Positions 25,488 through 34,058 are shown, numbered from the stretch's first letter. The stretch is 40,809 nucleotides of DNA from JBKDZR01 sp047971485 (GCA_047971485.1 JBKDZR010000075.1:1-40809); one strand, 5' to 3'. The notes: generated from the sequence alone by a model not told the origin. Translations and numbers: made by a program.

Positions 25488-25536
25488 GGCCTGTGTCGGG
25501 GCCGGCCGGTACGGATGGCCGTCCTTGGGACAGGGA

Positions 25537-26580
25537 TCACCCGAACCGGGCCCGCAGCCAGCCCCGCAGCCCCGCCCGTGCCGGGATCGGGACGGGATCG
25601 GTGCACCAGGTTCCGGCCGGGTTGGTGGCACTGGCCACCAGCCGGCCCGGACGTGTCGCCGCCCCCGCCGTACCGATCAGCCCGCGCTGGCGCATCTCGG
25701 CCTCGAGAACCGGGGGCTTGTTCCGGCTCAGGGCCCTGGCCCACAGCCGATAGACGCCGATATCCTCGATCAGATCCAACAGGGCCACCACCACCCCGGG
25801 TACCGCACCATACCCGGCGAAAAAGGCATGCCGGTCGGCATCGGCATCGCCGCTCCAGGGGCGGCCCTCCAGCGCGGCCCGCTCCCGACGGTCGGCAATG
25901 TCGGTCAGCAGCTTGGCCAGATCGAAACAAATCGACCCGACCCTGTCATGTTCGCGATCAAAAGCCACTGGCCGCCCATCAAGATCGAAGAAATTACCGG
26001 CATGGAAATCACCGTGCAGCACCGCTATCGGCCCGTCGAACGGAACCCGCGCAGCCCGGGCCCGCAACCGCGCCGTGGCTTGTCCTATCGGGCCGGTCCC
26101 GTCGAGCAACGGCAGGCCCAACCGGGGCGTACGCCACCACGTTGACCAAGGCGCCGGCCCCGATCCATGCAGATCCGCCAGCCAGGCCCCAAGGGCGGTC
26201 AGGGCTGCGGCCCGGTCCGGCCCCTCCAGCCGGCGCTTCATCAAGGGCGCGTCGATCCATTCCATAGCGAAAAAGCCGTTACCGCGTCCCAGGAAAAACG
26301 GGGCGACACTGGCCTGGCTGCGCCGGTGCAGGTGGCTGAGGGCGCGAAATTCGGATCGGTTGCGCTGGCGGGCAGCATGGACCTTGATCGCCACATCCTG
26401 CCCGGTCAGCGGATTGCCGGCACGAACCAGCATGCGCCGTCGCCCCGTTCGGCCGATGCTGCGCTCCAGTTCAATCTGCCAGGTGCCGCGATCGCCGAAG
26501 GCCTGAATCAGGGCCCGGCGGATCTTGTCGGTCAGGGCGGGCGGCAGGGGCCCGGTGGAGGCGGGATCCGAAGATTGCAT
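25537..26580 (-). CDS. Aminoglycoside phosphotransferase (APH)-family kinase-like protein
   Basis: A 347-residue protein with a protein-kinase-like APH fold. The N-lobe has VAIKVHAARQRNRSEFRALSHL (ATP lysine and partner Glu), the hinge is FFAMEWIDAP, the catalytic loop is VLHGDFHAGNFF (His-Gly-Asp..Asn), and the metal-binding Asp is in VAFDREHD. The last about 60 residues are Arg/Pro-rich. I chose ATG 26580; an in-frame ATG far upstream (27186) crosses the divergent TRAP gene. No strong ribosome site is visible. It is convergent with sqdB. The substrate may be a lipid, sugar or choline-like alcohol; the sequence does not imply drug resistance. Confidence 0.82.
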   Translation of the reverse strand: MQSSDPASTGPLPPALTDKIRRALIQAFGDRGTWQIELERSIGRTGRRRMLVRAGNPLTGQDVAIKVHAARQRNRSEFRALSHLHRRSQASVAPFFLGRGNGFFAMEWIDAPLMKRRLEGPDRAAALTALGAWLADLHGSGPAPWSTWWRTPRLGLPLLDGTGPIGQATARLRARAARVPFDGPIAVLHGDFHAGNFFDLDGRPVAFDREHDRVGSICFDLAKLLTDIADRRERAALEGRPWSGDADADRHAFFAGYGAVPGVVVALLDLIEDIGVYRLWARALSRNKPPVLEAEMRQRGLIGTAGAATRPGRLVASATNPAGTWCTDPVPIPARAGLRGWLRARFG

Positions 26581-26811
26581 GGAAACGACATGAAACTGTG
26601 GCCCCCCCGTTGCAATCGGGCGCCGGAGAAGGCCGGTTCCTTGTGTCGTTTCCGCAACGACCCCTGCCGGTTCAGGGCGTCCGGTTAACGAAACGTCACG
26701 AAATTCATCCCGCGCAAACCGCCCTGACTTGCCCGAACCCGTCAGATGTGGCACGGACAGGCGCCAGTCCAAAGACACACAACAAACCCGCCCGGGAGGA
26801 GGAAACCCAAC

Positions 26812-27387
26812 ATGTTCGCCGTTCTGGCATGGATCGTCCTGCTGATCAGTGGCTTCAATATCCTCGTCGGCCGCGTCTTTTCGCTGCTGTCGCTGGGCGT
26901 GGTGCTGGTCTGCTTTACCGTCGTTGTCCAGCGCTATGTCTTCGCCGTCAGTTTCGTCTGGATGCAGGATCTGTACGTCTGGCTGAGCGGAGCGATGTTC
27001 ACCGCCGTGGCCGGCTTTGCCCTGTTTCGCGATGATCACGTGCGGGTCGATATCTTCTATCGGCCAGCCAGTGTGCGGCGCAAGGCGGTGATCGACCTGA
27101 TCGGGGTGCTGATCTTCCTTTGGCCGGCAATGTGGGTGATCTATCGCTATTCCATGCCCTTCGTGCAGCGCGCCTGGCGCTATCATGAGGGCTCGGCCAA
27201 TGTCGGCGGCATGCCGGGGTTGTTCGTGTTGAAAACCTTTATCATCGTCTTCGCCGTTCTGGTGGCAGTACAGGGCCTGGCCATGGCGCTGCGGGCTGTT
27301 CTGGTGCTGGCCGGCCGCGAGGACCTGCTGCCCCCGGCGATGCGCTATCCGCGCCTGGGCGAGAACACTTCCGAGGTAAACGCCTGA
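26812..27387 (+). CDS. dctQ: TRAP transporter small permease (DctQ)
   Basis: A 191-residue inner-membrane protein with four predicted membrane helices, roughly residues 2-20, 25-45, 58-75 and 140-165, and the DctQ-type VQRYVFAVSFVWMQDLYVW segment. Start is ATG 26812, with GGGAGGAGG at 26794-26802; an in-frame ATG at 26746 lacks a site. Its stop overlaps the dctM start (TGATG). The Shine-Dalgarno region is an exact 15-base complement of the CcsR-like loop region at 327-341 (see findings). Confidence 0.92.
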   Translation: MFAVLAWIVLLISGFNILVGRVFSLLSLGVVLVCFTVVVQRYVFAVSFVWMQDLYVWLSGAMFTAVAGFALFRDDHVRVDIFYRPASVRRKAVIDLIGVLIFLWPAMWVIYRYSMPFVQRAWRYHEGSANVGGMPGLFVLKTFIIVFAVLVAVQGLAMALRAVLVLAGREDLLPPAMRYPRLGENTSEVNA

Positions 27388-28769
27388 TGGATCCCACCCT
27401 GATCGGTGAACTGCTGGCCGGATTGATGTTCTTCGGCATCATCGGCTTTCTGCTTCTCGGCTTCCCCGTTGCCTTCACACTGGCCGGGGTGTCGCTGATG
27501 TTCGGTGCCGTGGGCATGTGGTTCGGCGTGTTCGACCCATCAAATTTCGGATCCCTACCCAACCGCTATATCGGCTACATGACCAATGAGGTGCTGGTGG
27601 CGGTGCCGCTGTTCATCTTCATGGGCGTGATGCTGGAACGATCCCAGATCGCCGAGCAATTGCTGCTGACCATGGGCAAGCTGTTCGGCAACATGCGCGG
27701 CGGGCTGGGCCTGTCGGTGGTGATCGTTGGCGCAATGCTGGCCGCATCCACCGGGGTTGTGGGGGCCACGGTGGTGACCATGGGGCTGATCTCGCTGCCC
27801 GCCATGCTGCGCGCGGGCTATGACCCCAAGCTGGCCTCGGGGGTGATCTGCGCCTCGGGGACGCTGGGCCAGATCATTCCGCCCTCGACGGTGCTGATCT
27901 TCATGGGCGACATGCTGTCGGGGATCAACAGCCAGGTGCAGATGGCCAAGGGCAACTTTGCGCCGGTACCGGTTTCGGTGGGCGATCTGTTTTCGGGTGC
28001 GTTGCTGCCAGGGGTCATGCTGGTCGGGATCTATATGGGATACATCCTGTTCAAGGCAATCACCGATCCGACAAGCTGCCCAGCCACCCCCGTCCCCCCC
28101 GAGGAAAAGGCCGGCCTGTATCGCGATGTGGCCGTTGCCCTGCTGCCGCCGCTGGCGCTGATCATCGCGGTGCTGGGCTCGATCCTGGGCGGCATCGCCA
28201 CCCCGACCGAGGCCGCATCCGTTGGCGCCGTGGGAGCGATGGTCCTGGCCGCGCTGCGCTGGCGGCTGTCGCTGCGGGTGGTGCGCGACACGATGATCGC
28301 CACAGCCACAATCACCTGCATGGTGTTCATCATTCTCTTCGGTGCCTCAGTCTTTTCCATCGTCTTCCGGCTGATGGGCGGCGACAATCTGGTGCACGAA
28401 TTCCTGACCAGCCTGCCCGGGGCGCAGGTCATGGCCGTGCTGATGGTCATGCTGATGATGTTCCTGCTGGGCTTTATCCTGGACACGTTCGAGATCATCT
28501 TCATCATCATCCCGATCACGGCACCGATCCTGCTGGCCATGGATGTGGATCCGGTCTGGCTGGGGGTGCTGGTGGGGGTAAACCTGCAGACATCCTTCCT
28601 GACACCGCCCTTTGGTTTTGCGCTGTTCTACCTGCGCGGCGTGGCCCCCCATGACATGCCCACAGCCCAGATCTATCGCGGCGTGATCCCCTTCGTGATC
28701 CTGCAAATGATCGCCATCGCGCTGTTGTTCATCTTTCCCGGGATTGTCACCTGGTTGCCGGGGCGCTGA
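27387..28769 (+). CDS. dctM: TRAP transporter large permease (DctM)
   Basis: A 460-residue permease with about 12 membrane segments. It has the DctM marks GFPVAFTLAGVSLMFG, VPLFIFMGVMLERS, ASTGVVGATVVTMGLISLPA, CASGTLGQIIPPSTVLI and FLTPPFGFALFYLRGVAP. It is somewhat longer than typical DctM (about 430), with the extra residues in the middle loop near TSCPATPVPPEEKA. It forms the Na+-coupled transport channel with DctQ and should work with the TakP-like binding protein encoded convergently at 29275-30363. Confidence 0.94.
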   Translation: MDPTLIGELLAGLMFFGIIGFLLLGFPVAFTLAGVSLMFGAVGMWFGVFDPSNFGSLPNRYIGYMTNEVLVAVPLFIFMGVMLERSQIAEQLLLTMGKLFGNMRGGLGLSVVIVGAMLAASTGVVGATVVTMGLISLPAMLRAGYDPKLASGVICASGTLGQIIPPSTVLIFMGDMLSGINSQVQMAKGNFAPVPVSVGDLFSGALLPGVMLVGIYMGYILFKAITDPTSCPATPVPPEEKAGLYRDVAVALLPPLALIIAVLGSILGGIATPTEAASVGAVGAMVLAALRWRLSLRVVRDTMIATATITCMVFIILFGASVFSIVFRLMGGDNLVHEFLTSLPGAQVMAVLMVMLMMFLLGFILDTFEIIFIIIPITAPILLAMDVDPVWLGVLVGVNLQTSFLTPPFGFALFYLRGVAPHDMPTAQIYRGVIPFVILQMIAIALLFIFPGIVTWLPGR

Positions 28770-28789
28770 TCAGACCTGAGGAGGACCCC

Positions 28790-29134
28790 ATGATCGCCGT
28801 TATATTCGAGGTTGAACCCGCCGAGGGCGCCATGGACCGTTACCTGGAGATCGCTGCCGGATTGCGGGCCGAGCTGGAACAGATCGACGGCTTCATCTCG
28901 GTCGAACGGTTTCAGAGCCTGACAGCCCCCGGCAAGCTGCTGTCCCTGTCCTTCTTTCGCGATGAGGCGGCGGTGCAGGCCTGGCGCAACCTGGCACTGC
29001 ACCGCGCGGCACAGACCGAAGGACGTGGCGGGGTGTTTGCCGGATACCGGCTGCGCGTGGCATCGGTGATCCGCGACTATGGCATGGACGACCGCGCCGA
29101 GGCCCCCCAGGACAGCCGCAGCGCCCACGGCTGA
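28790..29134 (+). CDS. Antibiotic biosynthesis monooxygenase (ABM)-fold small protein
   Basis: A 114-residue protein with a dimeric alpha/beta-barrel ABM domain: MIAVIFEVEPAEGAMDRYLE, LEQIDGFISVERFQSL, LLSLSFFRDEAAVQAWRNLALHR. GAGGAGGACCCC before the ATG is a good ribosome site, and it lies 20 bp after dctM, so it is probably co-transcribed with the TRAP permeases. ABM proteins may be oxygenases, isomerases or heme- or substrate-binding proteins. No catalytic residue can be assigned by eye. Confidence 0.85.
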   Translation: MIAVIFEVEPAEGAMDRYLEIAAGLRAELEQIDGFISVERFQSLTAPGKLLSLSFFRDEAAVQAWRNLALHRAAQTEGRGGVFAGYRLRVASVIRDYGMDDRAEAPQDSRSAHG

Positions 29135-29223
29135 TCCAGCGCGATCGGCGGGAACCCGGCCCACCGGAACCGCGGGACAAGCCATGAAGACCGGCCACGG
29201 CCACAGGGACGGTCCAGACATGG

Positions 29224-29258
29224 AAAAGGCCCGGGATAAATCTACCCCGGGCCTTTTT
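29224..29258. terminator. Bidirectional intrinsic terminator between the TRAP arms
   Basis: A 12-bp stem pairs AAAAGGCCCGGG (29224-29235) with CCCGGGCCTTTT (29246-29257) around a 10-base loop. T-runs follow on each strand, so it can end both the dctQM-ABM transcript (plus) and the dctP transcript (minus). Confidence 0.9.
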
Positions 29259-29274
29259 AATCAGTGCCTTAAGA

Positions 29275-30363
29275 TCAGCTCTTAAAGTATTTCGCCCGCG
29301 CGTTGATGAAAGCCCCATCGGTGTTTTCAGACCGCGTGCGCATGATGTTCAGCGCGGCGACAAAGCTTTCCGCCGTCTTCTGGGTCAGCGGATCATTGCT
29401 TTCGCGCAGTTCCGTCAGCAGTTCGGTGGCGGCAACGGCACCGGCCTCGATGATCTCATCGGGGAACTGGCGGACATTCACCCCGTGATCGTTGATCAGC
29501 GTTTGCAGGGCACGCGGATCGTTGGCGTAGAAATCGCAGGCGACCTGATCGTATTCGGCCTGGGCGCAGTCGCGCACGATGGCTTGCAGGTCATCCGGCA
29601 GGGCCTGATACTTGGCCTTGTCGACGACGATCTCGGTGGCCAGACCCGGTTCCACGAAGCTGGGGAAGTAATAGTTCTTCGCCACCTGATAGAAGCCAAG
29701 GGCCAGGTCATTGTAGGGGCCGACAAATTCGGCGGCATCCAGCGTGCCCGATTGCAGGGCCTGGAAAATCTCGCCCGCGGCCATGTTGGTCACTGTCGCG
29801 CCCAGCTTTTCCCAGACGCGTCCGCCCAGACCAGGGGTGCGGAAACGCAGGCCCTTGATGTCGTCCAGACCGGTGATCTCGTTGCGGAACCAGCCGCCGG
29901 CCTGGGTGCCGGTATCGCCGGACAGGAAGGCCTGCACGCCGAACTGGTCGTAGATCTCATCCCAGATTTCCTGACCGCCCATGTAGCGCACCCAGGATGC
30001 CAGTTCACGCGAGGTCATGCCAAAGGGCACACCGGTGAAAAAGCTGAGCGCGGTGGATTTGTTCTGCCAGTAATAGGCGGCCCCGTGGCTCATCTCGGCC
30101 GAGCCGTCGATCACCGCGTCCAGCGATTGCAGCGGCGGCACCATTTCACCGGCAGCATAGACCTGAACGGTCAGGCGCCCGCCGGACGCAGCCGTGATCC
30201 GGTCGCCCAGACGTTGGGCGCCGACACCGAGACCGGGAAAATTCTTCGGCCAGGTGGTCACCATGCGCCAGGTAATATTGCCCTGGGCCAGTGCAGGTGC
30301 GGCCAGCGTAGTGGCCGAGGCGCCGACCAGACCGGCTTTGGTGATAAATGAACGTCTATCCAT
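29275..30363 (-). CDS. dctP: TRAP transporter substrate-binding protein (DctP family, TakP-like)
   Basis: A 362-residue periplasmic protein. The N-terminus MDRRSFITKAGLVGASATTL ends in APALAQ and is a Tat-like signal (RRSF). The mature part has TTWPKNFPGLGVGAQRLGDRI, LQSLDAVIDGSAEMSHGAAYYW, SFFTGVPFGMTSRELASWV and the GGWFRNEI substrate-site region. This pattern fits the 2-oxo acid binding subgroup typified by TakP of R. sphaeroides. CGGGAGGA precedes the ATG. It lies on the strand opposite dctQM, end to end with them across a shared terminator. Confidence 0.91.
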   Translation of the reverse strand: MDRRSFITKAGLVGASATTLAAPALAQGNITWRMVTTWPKNFPGLGVGAQRLGDRITAASGGRLTVQVYAAGEMVPPLQSLDAVIDGSAEMSHGAAYYWQNKSTALSFFTGVPFGMTSRELASWVRYMGGQEIWDEIYDQFGVQAFLSGDTGTQAGGWFRNEITGLDDIKGLRFRTPGLGGRVWEKLGATVTNMAAGEIFQALQSGTLDAAEFVGPYNDLALGFYQVAKNYYFPSFVEPGLATEIVVDKAKYQALPDDLQAIVRDCAQAEYDQVACDFYANDPRALQTLINDHGVNVRQFPDEIIEAGAVAATELLTELRESNDPLTQKTAESFVAALNIMRTRSENTDGAFINARAKYFKS

Positions 30364-30718
30364 GTTGGTCCTCCCGAATATGTCGCTCCAAGAAACGGCC
30401 GGGCCACTTATCCAACCCGACCAAACACATGGACTAAACGCTTCCTGTTCGGAAAAGTCCATCCTTCACAACGCGCTGCGCGATGATTTGACCCTGGGTC
30501 AGGGACGGTCACTTTCGAAGGGTGGTTGCGTAAACGCGGCGGCTGTTGTCCCCGGACGACCCAGCCAATCCCCAAAAGGGCGCCGCCCGCCCTCGAATAT
30601 GCGCAGGGCGGCAGAGGCAACAGGGTTCAGAGCAGCGACTTGTGAAAGAAGTGCAGGTCAGCCGTCAGGGCCAGTGGCCGTTCGTCCTGTCTTGTCCGTC
30701 GCATGAGCACGGCACGAT
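30364..30718 (-). promoter_or_regulatory. Upstream region of dctP with a perfect palindrome
   Basis: This 355-bp gap precedes dctP and follows the tetR stop. TGACCCTGGGTCA at 30489-30501 is a perfect 13-base palindrome (odd centre), about 126 bp above the dctP start, a plausible regulator site. No gene is supported: the two short frames here have no domain. A promoter could not be placed with confidence. Confidence 0.4.
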
Positions 30719-31348
30719 CTAGCGAACGCCGCCCAGCCCATCGAGGATCAGTGTCGTGGCAACATGGGCATACTCTTCGCGGCTGAGCGCGCCGCCATCC
30801 CGAAACCACATGTATACCCAGTTCAACATGCCGAACAGAGACATGGTAACCGGCATCAGAAGGGGCCGGTCCGGGGTATCGAGGGCCGGGTGAACTTCCC
30901 GGATCACTTGCGCGAAATAGCGCACGACGCGGCGTTCGATTTCAGTGATCTGGTTCTTCTGATCCTCGGACAAGGCGGAGCCGGCATTCAGCTGGACCTT
31001 ATGTTGATCATCCGCCCCACGATAAGCTTCCAGAACCGTCAGCACCAGTTTTTCCAGTTTCTCGCGCGGGTCCAACCCGGTCCCGTCGATCTGGGACAGG
31101 GCCAGGTCCAGGGCTTCCAGATGGGTGCGGATGATTGCGAAAATCAACGCATCCTTGGACGGGTAGTAGTGATAGAGCAGGGATTTGGACACCCCGGCCT
31201 CAGTCGCGATCAGCGACATCGAAGCCTTTTCCATGCCCTGACGGGCAAACACCCGCGCCGCCGTCAACAGCAGGTCATGCTGTTTCTTCTTGAAATCAGT
31301 GGCACGGGTCCTGGCCATGGGGGCGTGTCTCTTGTCCTGGTTCGTCAT
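30719..31348 (-). CDS. TetR/AcrR-family regulator of the paa cluster (PaaR-like)
   Basis: A 209-residue repressor. The HTH spans about residues 45-64 (SLIATEAGVSKSLLYHYYPS) and is preceded by the helix KKKQHDLLLTAARVFARQGME. The C-terminal ligand domain is all-helical. ATG 31348 or the in-frame ATG at 31318 could be the start; neither has a strong ribosome site. It follows paaK by 53 bp and probably senses an aromatic CoA ester such as phenylacetyl-CoA, as PaaR-type TetR proteins do. A candidate site is in the divergent region at 34038-34051. Confidence 0.86.
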   Translation of the reverse strand: MTNQDKRHAPMARTRATDFKKKQHDLLLTAARVFARQGMEKASMSLIATEAGVSKSLLYHYYPSKDALIFAIIRTHLEALDLALSQIDGTGLDPREKLEKLVLTVLEAYRGADDQHKVQLNAGSALSEDQKNQITEIERRVVRYFAQVIREVHPALDTPDRPLLMPVTMSLFGMLNWVYMWFRDGGALSREEYAHVATTLILDGLGGVR

Positions 31349-31352
31349 GAGG

Positions 31353-31370
31353 CAGGGGCCTGGGCCCCTG
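31353..31370. other. 18-base perfect palindrome between paaK and tetR
   Basis: CAGGGGCC-TG-GGCCCCTG would form an 8-bp stem with a 2-base centre as DNA, or a hairpin with a short loop as RNA. It lies 5 bp upstream of the tetR ATG at 31348. It could be an operator for tetR, or an RNA structure limiting read-through from paaK into tetR. It has no U tract. Confidence 0.35.
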
Positions 31371-31401
31371 TCCCGTCAGGCCGCGCCTGCACGCAACCGG
31401 T

Positions 31402-32709
31402 TCACTTCGGGCGGTTGTCGACGACCCGCTTGGCCTTGCCTTCCGAACGTTCGATCCCGTCGGGATCATGGACCTCGACCTTGGTCGAGACGCCAACCAC
31501 CGATTTGATGTGATGGGCCAGTTCCTTGGCGGACGCAACCCGGGCCTCGGGGGCGGCGCGATCAGCGGTGCATTCGACATGGACCGTCAGCATGTCCATC
31601 CGGTTGGCGCGGCTCAGTTCAATCTGGAAATGCGGGGCAAGACCGGTGCATTTCAGGATCTGCTCTTCGATCTGGGTCGGGAAGACGTTGACGCCGCGCA
31701 GGATGATCATGTCGTCCGACCGACCGGTGATCTTCTCGATCCGGCGCATGGAGCGGGCGGTGCCCGGCAGGATCCGGGTCAGATCGCGGGTGCGATAGCG
31801 CACCATGGGCAGGCCTTCCTTGGTCAGCGTGGTGAAGACCAGCTCGCCGATCTGACCGTCAGGCAGGACCGCGCCGGTTTCGGGGTCGATGATTTCGGGA
31901 TAGAAGTGATCTTCCCAGACATGCAGCCCGTCCTTGGTCTCGACGCATTCATTGGCCACACCGGGACCCATGATTTCGCTCAGCCCGTAGATATCGACAG
32001 CGTGCATGTCAAAGGCCTGCTCGATTTCCTGGCGCATGGCATTGGTCCAGGGTTCGGCCCCGAAGATCCCGACCTTGAGCGAACTTTGCCGCGGGTCCAG
32101 CCCCTGGCGGCGGAACTCATCCAGGATCGACAGCATGTAGGACGGGGTCACCATGATGATATCGGGTTTGAAATCGGACATCAGCGTGACCTGGCGTTCG
32201 GTCATGCCCCCAGAGATCGGCACCACGGTACAGCCCAGCCGTTCGGCCCCGTAATGGGCGCCCAGCCCGCCGGTGAACAGCCCGTAGCCATAGGCAACAT
32301 GGCAGATATCCCCGGCCCGTCCCCCCGAGGCCCGGATCGAGCGCGCCATGCAATCGGCCCAGATATCGATATCGTTCTTGGTATAGCCGACCACCGTGGG
32401 CTTGCCCGTGGTCCCCGATGAGGCATGGATCCGGCACAGCTGATCGCGGGGGACAGCGAACATGCCGAAGGGATAGGTATCGCGCAGGTCCTGCTTGTAG
32501 GTGAAGGGGAACTTGGCCAGATCGGCCAGGGTCTTGAAATCATCGGGATGGGCGCCGGCCGCGTCAAACCGCTTGCGATAGAAGGGCGAGTTTTCATAGG
32601 CGTGGCGCAGCGACCAGGCCATGCGCTGTTGCTGAAGCGCGGAAATCTCATCACGGCTGGCGATCTCGATGGGATCGAGGATGGACCGTGGCGGGGTCAG
32701 ATCGTTCAT
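31402..32709 (-). CDS. paaK: Phenylacetate-CoA ligase
   Basis: A 435-residue adenylate-forming ligase that activates phenylacetate to phenylacetyl-CoA, the first step of the aerobic CoA-dependent pathway. The P-loop-like motif SSGTTGKPT is at residues 98-106. IYGLSEIMGPG is typical of PaaK, followed by VFTTLTKEGLPMVRYRTRDL. The C-terminal domain has DMIILRGVNVFPTQIEEQIL, and the end region GKAKRVVD holds the likely catalytic lysine. Length (about 435) is standard. It is the third gene of the paaG-paaI-paaK-tetR group. Confidence 0.95.
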   Translation of the reverse strand: MNDLTPPRSILDPIEIASRDEISALQQQRMAWSLRHAYENSPFYRKRFDAAGAHPDDFKTLADLAKFPFTYKQDLRDTYPFGMFAVPRDQLCRIHASSGTTGKPTVVGYTKNDIDIWADCMARSIRASGGRAGDICHVAYGYGLFTGGLGAHYGAERLGCTVVPISGGMTERQVTLMSDFKPDIIMVTPSYMLSILDEFRRQGLDPRQSSLKVGIFGAEPWTNAMRQEIEQAFDMHAVDIYGLSEIMGPGVANECVETKDGLHVWEDHFYPEIIDPETGAVLPDGQIGELVFTTLTKEGLPMVRYRTRDLTRILPGTARSMRRIEKITGRSDDMIILRGVNVFPTQIEEQILKCTGLAPHFQIELSRANRMDMLTVHVECTADRAAPEARVASAKELAHHIKSVVGVSTKVEVHDPDGIERSEGKAKRVVDNRPK

Positions 32710-32730
32710 GAATTCCTCCCTGGAAGACGA

Positions 32731-33195
32731 TTATGCGGCATCGCCGCCCGTGGGCAGCAGCGTCCGGTTTATTGTGCGCGAATGACCGCGAAACGCGGCG
32801 ATGACCTGACCATCGGCGCGGGCAATCTGGATATCGTAGATCCCCGAGCGGCCGGTGCGGGACAGTTCCCGGGCCGTGGCGGTCAGCCGATCCCCCAACG
32901 TGCCCGGCGCGACATAAGTGATCGAACAGTGCTGGGCGACGGTCATCTGGTTGTAGGTGTTGCAGGCGAAGGCAAAGGCGCTGTCGGCCAGGGTAAAGAT
33001 ATATCCGCCATGGGCGTTGCCATGCCCGTTGGTCATCTGATCAGTGATGGTCATCGACAGGGTGGCTTCGCCCGGGGCGATATGGTCCAGCACCATGTTC
33101 AGCCGCTGCGAGGCGCTGTCATCGTTCCACATCACCTTGGCACAGGCCTCGGCCAGGGCCTGGGGGGGCATCTTGGCGGGGTCAGTCACGGTCAT
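32731..33195 (-). CDS. paaI: Hydroxyphenylacetyl-CoA thioesterase
   Basis: A 154-residue hotdog-fold thioesterase. The signature GNAHGGYIFTLADSAFAFACN contains the conserved HGG and the catalytic-region Asp71. PaaI hydrolyses hydroxylated or dead-end aryl-CoA products to rescue CoA in phenylacetate breakdown. Its start overlaps the paaG stop (ATGA), so it is coupled to paaG, and paaK starts 21 bp after it. The N-terminus is longer than usual by about 10 residues. Confidence 0.94.
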   Translation of the reverse strand: MTVTDPAKMPPQALAEACAKVMWNDDSASQRLNMVLDHIAPGEATLSMTITDQMTNGHGNAHGGYIFTLADSAFAFACNTYNQMTVAQHCSITYVAPGTLGDRLTATARELSRTGRSGIYDIQIARADGQVIAAFRGHSRTINRTLLPTGGDAA

Positions 33196-33986
33196 TTCCC
33201 CTTGAAGATGGCGGGGCGTTTTTCAAGAAACGCGGTGACCCCTTCGGCATAGTCATCGGTCCGTCCGGCCTGACGCTGGCAATCGCGTTCCTTGTCCAGA
33301 TGGTCGCTGAAACTGTCGGTCGTGGCCTCCTGGATCAGGCGTTTCGTCAGGCCCAGCCCGACGGTGGGACCGGCGGCCAGTTTCTCGGCCAGGGCCGTGG
33401 CCTCGGGCAGCAGATCCTCATCGGCGACAGCCTTCCAGATCAAGCCCCAGTCGGCGGCGGTTTCGGCGGTCAGGGGCTCGGCGGTCAGGGCCAGGGCCTT
33501 GGCGCGCGGCTCGCCCAGAATGCGGGTCAGAGACCAGCTGCCACCGGCATCGGGGATCAGGCCGATCTTGGCAAAGGCCTGAATGAACTTGGCCGATCTT
33601 GCAGCCAGAACGATATCGCAGGCCAGGGCGATATTGGCCCCTGCCCCGGCGGCCACCCCGTTTACGGCGCAGATCACCGGCTTTTCCAGCGCCCGGATCA
33701 GGCGCAGCGTGGGGTTGTAGAACGTGTCCAGCGTATGGCCCAGATCGGGTTTCGGACCGCCCTTGCGCGGATCGCGATCGCCCAGATCCTGGCCTGCGCA
33801 AAATCCACGACCGGCCCCGGTGATCAGAACGGCGCGAATCGTGTTATCCTGATGAGCGCGCTCGATTCCCTGACGCAACGCCAAGTGCATCTCCTCGTTA
33901 AAGGAGTTCAGCTTGTCAGGACGATTGAGCGTGAGTTTTAGAACGCCATTCCCGTGTGTTGCGAGAACTGTTTCCGATCCTGTCAT
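33192..33986 (-). CDS. paaG: 1,2-epoxyphenylacetyl-CoA isomerase
   Basis: A 264-residue crotonase-fold isomerase that converts ring-1,2-epoxyphenylacetyl-CoA to the oxepin-CoA form. LTLNRPDKLNSFNEEMH, GRGFCAGQDLGDRD (PaaG-type GQDL), NGVAAGAGANIALACDIVLAA and FAKIGLIPDAGGSWSLTR are typical of PaaG. The gene heads the paaGIK-tetR operon. The other ring-epoxidation genes (paaABCDE, paaZ) are not in the window. Confidence 0.93.
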   Translation of the reverse strand: MTGSETVLATHGNGVLKLTLNRPDKLNSFNEEMHLALRQGIERAHQDNTIRAVLITGAGRGFCAGQDLGDRDPRKGGPKPDLGHTLDTFYNPTLRLIRALEKPVICAVNGVAAGAGANIALACDIVLAARSAKFIQAFAKIGLIPDAGGSWSLTRILGEPRAKALALTAEPLTAETAADWGLIWKAVADEDLLPEATALAEKLAAGPTVGLGLTKRLIQEATTDSFSDHLDKERDCQRQAGRTDDYAEGVTAFLEKRPAIFKGK

Positions 33987-34029
33987 GGGTTTTCCCCTCC
34001 CCCAAAAACCATCGCACTAAGAATAAACG

Positions 34030-34058
34030 TTGCATAAACCGTCCGGTCGGTCAATGAT
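34030..34058 (+). promoter_or_regulatory. liv promoter with TetR-type operator in its spacer
   Basis: TTGCAT (34030-34035) and AATGAT (34053-34058) sit 17 bases apart, like -35 and -10 boxes reading towards livK. The spacer holds ACCGTCCGGTCGGT (34038-34051), a palindrome with 12 of 14 matching positions and a CCGG centre, as in many TetR sites of fatty- and aromatic-acid regulators. A repressor here would block the liv promoter and could also affect paaG, which starts 44 bp away on the other strand. Ligand and protein are inferred. Confidence 0.55.

Noticed and set aside
25500..26145. Plus-strand frames opposite the APH-like gene
   Set aside because: Pro/Arg-rich shadows; the minus strand carries the kinase motifs.
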